Shown one piece after another: positions 1 through 9,500 of a stretch of 24,191 nucleotides of DNA; position 1 is the first letter of the stretch; every line of letters begins with the position of its first letter. Source of the stretch: Saccoglossus kowalevskii (lineage: Eukaryota > Hemichordata > Enteropneusta > Harrimaniidae); the NCBI RefSeq assembly GCF_000003605.2, contig NW_003117446.1, positions 33,004 through 57,194 on the forward strand. Reading direction: 5' to 3'. Below the pieces are notes generated by a model. It searched no databases and was not told where the DNA came from. It saw only the letters and a list, made by a program, of their open reading frames with translations. Position numbers and translations under genes: made by a program.

Positions 1-2
1 GC

Positions 3-2302
3 ATTGCTTTTGTCAATAATGTATGACCTTCCATCGCCAAGAAAAGAATCAAGAAGATACCAGTGCTAGTGAATTAACAGATATACCCGAACATGGCGAT
101 TCCAGTAATGCAAATCAGTCACAAACAGAAGATACAACAAATGAGTTGAAAGAAGCAGGGATCATCCTAGAGAGGCTGCTTGCACATGGGACAGAGATAA
201 AATCGGTTTGTTTGGAGGACGTACTGACTGACAGGAAAAAAAAACAATTCAAGGAAACACTCGCTTCCCTTAGAACATCCAAGTTATGATTACAGTACGA
301 AGAGATGATTGAAATACTCCAGCAGTTCATTAAAGCTGAAAGAACTGGTAACTGGTCTCTCCACCTAAAAGCTTTTTCAGACAAGCTTCCATGCTGCATA
401 TGACCATAATCTTTATGCAAAGTCAGTTTGCATATATCTTCAGATTATGTCAAAACTACCAGAAAGTAATGCTGATGTATTTCGATCATTCCTGAATGGA
501 TACCATGTGGTTAGGCGGACAGACAGGTAATGGGCAGGTATATGATTTTGCAATTGAACAAGTGTTGATGAGGAGTGTCAAAGCAAGTGTTAGGCTGACA
601 AGGGGTAGATGTATGTCAGAAATACAACACCTGTATGTGCAGAAGTCAACCACCAGGCAAATTAGAAATCATAATGACTTAATGGAGTTGGTACAGTTTC
701 TTCATACAAAAAATCCATTCACGAACAACTCTTCTCTATGCTACTGGAGTTGTCGCTGATGACACAGTAAATGTCGATAATGCTAGATCTATTGGTGCTG
801 AAATAATAAAGTCTATGATTGGAAAAAGTGCGAGTGATTTTTCATTCACTAAAAAAAAACAGGCTAAAACATTAAGTGTGAAAACATCATTAAAGCTTGA
901 TGGAAATGAAGTAAAAGTTGATCCCCAGTTGTTATTTCAAAGACTTGTTTCCATTGCAAGGGGAATTGTATCAACAGACGAGTTGTCCAGTCTTTTCACC
1001 TATGAGCTGTTTACTCATCCACCAGCATTGTTTTCCTTAGATGGATTGATGTGGGAAACAAACAAGCCAACTTTAGCCAAAGCAGTCTGGAAATGTGTTG
1101 GTCCCATTACTAGTGACATGTCCATTGAGGTTAAGTATGTTATTGATGGAGGTTCACTTATACAGAGAATTCCATGGCCAAGAAGACTAACATATAAGGG
1201 CATCTGCAAACTTTACCTTGATTACATTGACACCAAAAATGGTAAAGAATCAACAGTTTTTGTCATGGCTATCTAGATAGACCATCAACAAAAGACACAA
1301 CTCATCTTTGGCGTTCAATAGGGAAAATGTGTACAAATGTCTGACATGGTTATGAATATTGAAGAAACAACAGTTTTTTGCAAATGCAGCAAATAAGCAG
1401 CGGTTCATTAATATCCTGGGAACTGAACTGGAAGTGAAGGGAATCAAGGTTCGACATGCTGAAGAGAATGCAGATGTCCTTATAGTGATTACAGCTGTAG
1501 AAACTGCTGTCAATGCACCAATGGTAGTTGTAGGTGAGGACACAGACTTGTTAGTGTTGTTGATCTACAATGCCAACGTAAATAGTCACAAACTGTATTT
1601 AAAACCAGAGGCACGGCGAAATACAATATACGAAGTCAAAATGTTGGACATAAAGCATACCAAAGACAAACTAGGACCACTTGTTTGCAAAAACATATTA
1701 TTTATACATGTTGTCTTGGGCTGTGACACCACATCCAGGATATATGACTTAGGAAAGAGTCTGTCTGAATTCCAAACCAACAAGCAGTTTAAATGTCATC
1801 TTTTAGTGTTTGACCAAGATGATGCTTCAAAAGACGACATTGTGGAGTCAGGAGAAAAAGCTTTGGTCCTTTTATATGGTGGCAAGTCTGATGAAACATT
1901 GGATTCACTCACAATGGGAAAATTCTTTCAGAAAGTTGCTACAAGCGTTACATGTGTAGGGCCTGGAATATTCCACCAACATCTGCAGCTATATGTCACC
2001 ATAGTCAACAGGTATTACACCAGGTTCTGATGTGGAAAGGGCAAACTCATGTTAATCCAGAAGAAAGGGGCTGGAAAGTGAAGAAGGGAAAATTGCTTGC
2101 TATCCAAACTGACAAGCTTCCTGCACCTGACAAATTACTAAAAGTTATCAGATGTAAATGTAAAGCAGACTGTTGAACGACACATTGCACATGTAGAAAA
2201 CATGGACCAACATGACCCTGCATGTGTGATGAATGTAGAGGTGTAAGCTGTAGAAATTCACCCAATCTGGATCTTGATAAACTTAGAATTATACTGACTT
2301 GA
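3..2302 (+). pseudogene. Broken copy of a multicopy invertebrate gene family (FEN/XPG-like nuclease core plus Cys-rich tail)
   Basis: Six-frame reading recovers one continuous but broken protein that starts left of the window. Segments in order: frame 3 (3-22), frame 2 (26-388) with TGA 287-289, frame 3 (387-539) with TAA 528-530, frame 1 (541-726), frame 2 (728-1264), frame 1 (1267-1341, then TGA 1342-1344), frame 3 (about 1359-1962), frame 2 (about 1965-2302) with TGA 2174-2176 and 2213-2215. Visible motifs include HVVRRTDR, IEQVLMRSVKA, VIDGGSLIQRIPWP (D codon 1145), GEDTDLLVLL (1533-1562), LGCDTTS (D codon 1725) and a Cys-rich end (2150-2260). I recognise this as a family found in many copies in invertebrate genomes, usually uncharacterised; that is recall, not a search. 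The acidic series resembles FEN/XPG nucleases. The copy cannot encode a full protein. No intron is needed to read across the segments, as expected of a mobile or retroposed copy, but its terminal structures are not visible. Confidence 0.82.
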
Positions 2303-3241
2303 TTTGATGATTGGCCAACCAACCAACCTATTTTCATACCAATCCCAAACAGAATGAAGGTATGACAAAACACAAGTATGATTATGGTAAGTTTGTAACT
2401 GTCTCATTCTACCACAGACTTTGACATATTTTGATATTACCACATCAAACCTTGATATGAGCCCCCTTCAATATGTGATCATTGCCACATTCCACATTAC
2501 TGTAACTGTGAAATGTCCTTCATATATATTACCTTTGTATCACCGATCATTACATGATACAATCACATATACTTTGATAAACACGATTCATTTGTATGTT
2601 TTTATGCAGATGTATAATTTGTGGGAGGTGCGAGTTATGGAGACCGACTGCAGCAAAGTATCATGTTGATTTGGCGAATGATGGATCTAAATACGCCTCA
2701 AATATTCCTAAATAAATATTTTTTTTAATAATGAAAATGATATATGAACAATAATCCCAGAGTTTTCTATATTGTGTAGACTTTATACTGATAAAATGCC
2801 AATGAAACAAGACTAATACCAGACCCTGTATATTTACACTTGGTGGCGCTGTACATGCACATAGAGGGCGCTATTTGCTTCACCATGCACAAAAACAAAT
2901 TTGGCTGACTAAATATGATAAGTGTGATAAATGTGTGGATATATTGACCATTATTATCCCATATGCATTTGTATATGTACGTCTTACTGCATCAATAAAA
3001 TTGCTTAATATTTCCATCATATAGGGCAATATCAATACCTGAAAAAATCAACTTTCCCTTTGTCCGATTTTGGTAGACTTTTGATATGTTGTTTATAGAT
3101 GTCTATTGTTGCTACATCTGCAAAGAAACTTGCTGTTGCAATTTTGTCCGGGTTGACCTAAAAATCAAAATAGATTGACTGGACGACTAGCTTTTAAAAG
3201 ACATGGGCTTCACAAGGTCGACAGACTTATGCCGTCAGCAA

Positions 3242-3266
3242 TGACGTCATCATGTATATGACGTCA
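3242..3266. promoter_or_regulatory. Two perfect CRE palindromes 17 bp apart
   Basis: TGACGTCA occurs at 3242-3249 and again at 3259-3266. This is the full palindromic CREB/ATF site. Two copies 17 bp apart suggest either a functional enhancer or a promoter relic of a mobile element. No transcription unit starts visibly beside it. Confidence 0.35.
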
Positions 3267-3725
3267 TAATGCATGTTGCAGTGATCTGTTACAGATGCAG
3301 ATTTATATTTCATTCATTGTTTTTAAAATATTGTTGCTATACAGTAATACATTTCAATGGTAATTAGAGGTTATTGCATGATTTGATATCTGCGGTAGGT
3401 AAAATCAGTGCTAAAAAACAATAAATCTTCAACATGCTCTAAAAAAATTGCCCAACGGTTTAGGTCTTGGGATGTTATTGGTCATTATCAATGACCTTAG
3501 CCAAACTTTGAAACAAAATTCGCTAATGTACTATTTTATTCCGGGTCAAACCCTGAATCCACTGGACTACAAGAATATGTTCTCACTATTCAAACATGAG
3601 CGATCTAGTAGTCATGGCACTAGATGAGTTGAATGTGTACAGCTGTATAAACATAGCTAATTATAATATTTATAATTTCAGTTGATGTATACACTATTTT
3701 GTTTGATGTACGCAATCTGATACTT

Positions 3726-3751
3726 GCTGTTAGTGGATGCTGTTAGTGGAT
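3726..3751. repeat. 13-bp tandem duplication
   Basis: The 13-bp unit GCTGTTAGTGGAT occurs twice head to tail with no mismatch. Probably replication slippage. Confidence 0.75.
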
Positions 3752-4851
3752 GTACACAAGAAAACAGATTAAATAGCACCGTTATCTCATTGCAGACTAC
3801 AACCCAGTTGTCTTTACAGTTCCTTACATAATTCAATCACGAACTCCGAGTTCCCACAATAAAGCCATTACGTGTTTGCATGCCACAATGCCACTGGGAA
3901 CCAGTCACTACCTTAGTAGTCAAGTTGTAAGCGATCTCCTAGAATGAGTTCACCATAGCAACACAACCAATAATGTATCATTCAATCAAAGGAGACATAA
4001 TTACGTAATGATATTTGGCTGTAAATTTCTAATATATATAAAGAGAATATGTAACTCCCCAACGCAGTTCAAATCAATGACAATGTCACTCCTTATTTTT
4101 ATGAGTGGGCAGTTATTGTTGTTGGAAAGCTACAATATAAAGCCTGTCAGACGCTAGTTTTGCGTTCATGGACTTATAAATTCACTATATATTCACAGAT
4201 GATTAATGTAAGGACATCCATAAATACTATCATTATTAGTTGGCAATTAAGATATTTTCACCCAGCTATTCAGTCGGGGTTGGGTGTTCATGTGTATTTA
4301 TTTACTCAAGGTGTTCCAGTGTTTGTCGTGTGTTTAACTATGCTGAATAATACTGAAGCTGTCACATCCGATTTGCAAAGTAATAATCTAAAACAGGAAC
4401 AAGTAAATATCCTAAATTAATCTTCATTATTCGTTATTAGTTCTTATGGGCTATAGTAACAAGATTGACGATCTCCGATTTATAAGGGGGTTCGTCAACA
4501 AACAAACTAGCGTGTGAAAGAACGGGACATTTCAGTAATGAAGGATGGATGAACGATCGGAAACAACACGGTTCACCTCGTTAAAAACGTCTATGTTTTG
4601 GCTGTTTACAACTATCTCCGTGACTGAAAGAATTCTTGAACCATCAATCACTCAATATTAAGCATAGTCATGTTGTCCCATATCTCATTTTGATGCCCGC
4701 GTACACAAACAACAACAGTACACTACACTGAGGCCAATCTGACCCTGATCGGACCTAAATAAAACACAATATAAAAAAAAAATTCTGGTTAAATGAACAA
4801 TTTAATGAAACCTACATGTATGTAAGATACACAACGACTAATAAAATTACC

Positions 4852-4984
4852 TTGAAGCGCGGCAGTCGTCGTGTCGCGTCCTGTTCGATATGGGACTCAT
4901 AGCGACGTATACAACGCGTGTAAAATACATTGTTTATTTACATGGAATTCGAACACGCGCTGCGCGACGACCACCGCGCTTTAA
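4852..4984. mobile_element. TTAA-flanked 125-bp inverted-repeat element, copy 1
   Basis: The element body runs 4856-4980 (125 bp). The left end AGCGCGGCAGTCGTCG pairs with the inverted right end, which reads AGCGCGGTGGTCGTCG on the - strand, giving terminal inverted repeats of roughly 25 bp. The right flank is TTAA (4981-4984) and the left flank TTGA (4852-4855), a one-base variant. A second copy at 17405-17529 has the same length and a highly similar core. It encodes no protein, so it is a MITE-like non-autonomous DNA transposon. TTAA duplications are typical of piggyBac-type elements, but the class is inferred. The - strand also contains a TTCGAATTCC that recalls a pol III B box, so a tRNA-derived origin is a weaker alternative. 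Confidence 0.72.
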
Positions 4985-6130
4985 TAGAAGCACTAAACGC
5001 CGGTATACGTCAACATATCCTGTAATCAGCGCTAGCTACTTACTAACATAATCGTGTCGTTTGATGATTATCTCCTGGTTACAAGTATTCATATAGAACA
5101 TAGCTCGGCTCTAGTAATACAAGGTACTTTATGAAGCCAAAAATGTTACAAATGGCTGTTAGGAATATGTGATATAATAATATGTTGCCTGTTCAAGGCA
5201 TGGTTGTCATGGCCATACTATTGATGATGCCAGAGTCGAACACATTATCAATATCACGATCATGACAAATGTAATGAAATATTTGAATAAAAAGTAGTGA
5301 CACCTTTGTAAACATTCGGAACAATACGAGACAAAATCGCGCATTTTACAAGTCACAGGTTAATGGTTAAACTTTGTTCGCACACAAATTAATGATCATT
5401 ATTTAAATCATGCAACTTACGAGACTTTTAATCTATTTATTAATTAATCATGTACACTCACTAATGATAGTATTAATGTTTGGTTTAATCAAATAAAGTT
5501 GTTACTGTGTGTTACGGTTTGACAAACAATATACAGCGGTGTGCAGAATACTAAGTGTTGCACGTGTTCCTTATCAGTGTGACCTCGTGACAACTTGTCG
5601 CTCTTTCGTAGTCTCGCTTTCATCACTGACTACCTATGTTGTCACATTTATAGAGAGTAAAGTATTTATGTGTTCAGTTACAGAAAATTTTGATTTTAAA
5701 GTGTTCATTTTTTCACTGACATAGACGAAACATTTTGGTAAAATTAACCGTTTCATGACAACATTTTGGTAACATTTCACATATTTTTCGCAGTGGCCAT
5801 ATTTTTGTGGAATTATTACTTAAATTATTCTTCAATGACTTATAGTTCCTAAATGTACACGAAAAAGCATTTCTCAATACACAAGTGCACAAGTTGGGTA
5901 CTTTAGGCTTACTGTACTTGTTGAGTATATGCCACCGAATTACCCGACCAATTACATTTGTACTTCATGCCGCTAATAGATTTAACTGTGAATGGCGCAT
6001 ATTATTCCTCGGCCAAACTGTAAGCGTGTCTAGTTGATTACAAGGAAGCCAATTATTCGTCATTTTGCATGTTTTCTAATCTAAAAACACAAAAAATATA
6101 AATTGTGCTTTTCTAGTGAAATGAAACTGG
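4985..6130. other. Upstream non-coding interval, no gene seen
   Basis: AT-rich DNA between the TTAA element and the CUB/LDLa gene. No open frame carries a recognisable domain; the 71-codon frame at 5509-5724 looks like chance. A CACGTG E-box lies at 5571-5576. Confidence 0.55.
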
Positions 6131-6381
6131 TATAAATATTGCAGTCACACGATGAAATATGGAAATTACCATGTCGATAAATAATAATTAACGGTTGTCA
6201 AGGAGAGCGCCACCACGTGCACTTTACACGTTTGGAATATGCAAATGAGAGATGCGTCGTTGTATTGCGTGTTTCATACGAGTGTATCTCAGAGATGTGA
6301 TCTAACATACTATGTCAGTCATGTTATTTTAAGTGTCCAGATTTATGTATTACGTTCGCAGGTTGATCTTGGCCTTGGTAA
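6131..6381 (+). promoter_or_regulatory. Likely promoter/5'UTR region of the CUB/LDLa gene
   Basis: This interval directly precedes exon 1. It contains a TATA-like TATAAATA (6131-6138), a palindromic E-box CACGTG (6214-6219) and a POU octamer ATGCAAAT (6239-6246). Short upstream ATGs lie between the TATA and the start codon, so a start site near 6160 would give an uORF-bearing leader. The true transcription start could lie nearer the ATG or further upstream. The motif matches are seen; their use is inferred. Confidence 0.3.
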
Positions 6382-6523
6382 ATGATGGCTGACAGAGACA
6401 TTGACATACTGAGCGTAATTGGTCTCCTGTCATTAATTATTTTAATCACTTTATCTACCACTGCGGACGGAAATAACCACACTTGGGATGATTCAGCAAA
6501 TATAGAAGAGGGACAGTCCGAAG
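6382..6523 (+). CDS. Exon 1: signal peptide and N-terminus
   Basis: Encodes residues 1-47 plus one base of codon 48. Two adjacent ATGs occur. The second (6385-6387) has A at -3 and G at +4, a much better context than the first (T at -3, A at +4), so translation may begin one codon in. The hydrophobic run from about I9 to A28 is a signal peptide. The donor is AAG/GTAAGT at 6524; the exon ends in phase 1. Confidence 0.85.
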
Positions 6524-9500
6524 GTAAGTCAACCGCACTGTGACTTTTTTGTTATTATTATTAACTGCAATCGTTCTCATTCAAAATGTGTTTATGCACT
6601 ACAGTTGCGAGAAAATGGAAATATATTTTTCTTCTATTTCTCGATTAAGCAATGATTCACAATCTTGTCGGTGGATATCAAATATTTCTGTCAATTCAAA
6701 TTTATGTTATTCGATATTTAGTAAAACACCCTTCAGTAATGATCTCAAACAGTGTAATTCCATATTTTTTGAAAACAAACTATTTTGATAATATATGACA
6801 TGCTTGTGTTTCGAACTGTGTATGGTGTATGATAGCAAAATACGTCTAAAAGAAAACCTTAACCCAACACATGGGGGGGGGGGGGTAATCACCGGATGAG
6901 TTGACACTGATTAGTAATACTAGATTTTGGGAAAATAGACAGACCATTTATTTAGTATTAAATTAGGAATACTCGACTTACTTGTGCTTATACGTAATAG
7001 AATCCTGCTTTTATACATTTTACATGCTCGTGCTCGTCTTTGGGGAGTTTATTTGTAGTTTGATATCTGACGCGAAATTGATGTTCACATAGACTGACAC
7101 GTGTCAATAGCCATGTGATTGTATCGTGTGTGTTTTCTGTCAGAATCCAAAGAAGGGTCAGAGTGTCAGACACGTTTTACATCGCCAACAGCAGTGTTTT
7201 CGTCACCAAGATTCCCTTCATTTTATAATAATAATATCAATTGCAACTACAGTATATTAGTCTCTTCGAACAAATCTATTTGGGTAAGTACGCAACGAAA
7301 TTGTGATTTGTAGTGAAGAATATTATTTTAGGCAATATTTTCCATTCTAATCAATTCAATGTGCAATGTTGCGTATGCCGGCAAATTACTGTTATTTAGA
7401 TTAGATATGTTTTCTTTGTGTGTGAAGACAAAATGAGAAGTAAATAGTTACAATTATCAATTTTTTTATACTTTTTTTTTTTTTTTTTTCACAAATATTC
7501 TGCTTTCACTTTATTGTAGTTACGATTTACCGATTTTGACTTGGAAGATTCCAACACTTGTTACAAGGACAACGTCAAGGTCTACAACGTTGTCAACGAC
7601 ACGCTTTATCACTTAAAGACACTCTGCGGCTACTATATGTGTGATATTCTTGTTAAAGGCAATTATTCTCATCTTCAAATCAGTTTTACTACTGATTCGT
7701 CAATCGTCAGGTCCGGTTTCCGTGCTCAGTATTTCAGCTTTGACTCTAAAGATCTGAATTCATCAAGATACAACACGTACTCAAGTAAGTATCGTTGCTA
7801 TGATTCCGGAATATGTAGAATGATTAGCATATTGAGGCGATTAAAACAAACCAGCTGACGATGTAGAAAGACGTATTTGGTATTATTACTATACATCTGT
7901 CACCGTAACGCTATAAGTTACAACGTGTCGTAATTTTGTGGTATTTTGCGGGGTATTTTCATCTTATCATATTAGGAAATGCGAATTCTAAATATGAAAC
8001 GACTACGAGCGTAAGCGTCCTCTAATAATAAAAACAAACATGCCTGCCATTATGGTTTGATCGGACTCTACACAACGAAGTTCGCTGATTCTATTCTAAA
8101 CTTTTAGACAGCGTCGGTCGATACTTCCCGCTGTACTGTCTTCGTGCATACTATCCACGAAATAACCTCATATTATTAACCTGCCTTAATCAAGAAGTTT
8201 GTGGTTTCGATTCGCACAGTCGACTGTGGATGACCAAACACACATAGGATAAGATAGATCCAGAAGAGTATGTCTTCAATGGCTCAAGGAATTAGGTCAA
8301 GAAACGACCGAACCATTTCGAGGTGTTCTATCATACATTACCGAACCTGTCTCAGTTGGTTTGAACAAATAACTTCATGCCTTAGTAATTAATCAATTCA
8401 GTCAGTCAATCAGCTAGTCAGTTTATTTCCGTTATTTGTCAATTTGTATCAATTCATTAGATTTCCCCTGACAATGTAGCAATAATTTCGAAGGATTTTA
8501 TCTTTTTTGTTGCTGTCTAGTGTGTACAATTCAACCGAGGAGCATTCAGACATTTTTCACATTGATTGACAGAACGTAACTGCTTCCTTATGTGGTCATT
8601 GACTCAATATACACATATGAGCTACGTATATAACATCCCTCAGCGTTGTGTTTCAACACTTTTTTTCAAGATCAAAATACGTATATAGTAGTGAGTGGCT
8701 TGTACCCGAATTCACCAGTAACCACCGTCAAACAAGTCTTATTGCTTTGAGTCTAATCTGTAGACCACACAACATAAAATTACTGTGAACTACCTCAAGA
8801 ACCTCTTGTAATATCTCTTGTCTTGTAGAACCGTTGTAATACGCTTACAACATATGGCAGGAATTCAAGATACATGAAGCTCCCGTGCCAGCCGGAAATG
8901 TGAATTTCAGTAACAGCAGGATTAATTAGCCATTGAAATAACATACGAAACAGACATGTTTGATTGCGCGGGTGAAAAACAATAGTTGCTATAGCTACAT
9001 GACAACATTTTCACTTTGCGTATCATGTATTAGTTTATACATCACGTGACTATAGTGGATGAGGAGTTGATTATGCGAGATTGCATGGCTTGCACTTAAA
9101 TGAGCATGGAACCGACTGCGAATCCAATCTATCACTCTGGGGTCTTCATTATACTTATTTATGATATGTCGTCAATATGTGTTAGGTGCTCATTCGATGT
9201 AATTTCTCCTAGTTGGGTTGTATTCACGTTAAAAACACGACGTGGCCCTGGGACATAAACACGCAATACTTCGTGTGAAGGGTTTTGTTTTAGTTCATTG
9301 TGATTCTATTTTACGCCACAAACTCAGCAATGTCGCATATTTTTTTTTACCGAATTTAACGTCATATTATATGTTATGCAGACTCATTGCCGATAGCATA
9401 CAATCTGTAGTTTGTCGGGAACAGTACATCGTACTCATTGAGACATTGATGTCCGCTCAATGGTGTAGATACAAATCACCAAATGTGATTATAATTGGAA

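Larger units (their letters stand above)
2303..4851. other. Non-coding interval with no supported gene
   Basis: AT-rich DNA between the broken nuclease-like gene and the first TTAA-flanked element. I find no coding stretch with recognisable domains; the longest open frames (2421-2669, 4160-4420) have no recognisable motifs. It holds a pair of CRE palindromes (3242-3266) and a 13-bp tandem duplication (3726-3751). Confidence 0.6.

Noticed and set aside
115-2443. Several reverse-strand frames over the broken nuclease-like gene
   Set aside because: Antisense shadows of the + strand relic, which carries all the recognisable motifs.
6873-6885. G13 run in intron 1
   Set aside because: A simple homopolymer; could be a local G-rich structure but nothing supports a function.
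7119-7313. Open frame beginning upstream of exon 2
   Set aside because: It is exon 2 read through its acceptor and donor; splice sites at 7143/7144 and 7283/7284 explain it better.
8195-8220. tRNA or SINE B-box-like GGTTTCGATTCG
   Set aside because: No A box at suitable distance and no cloverleaf could be drawn.
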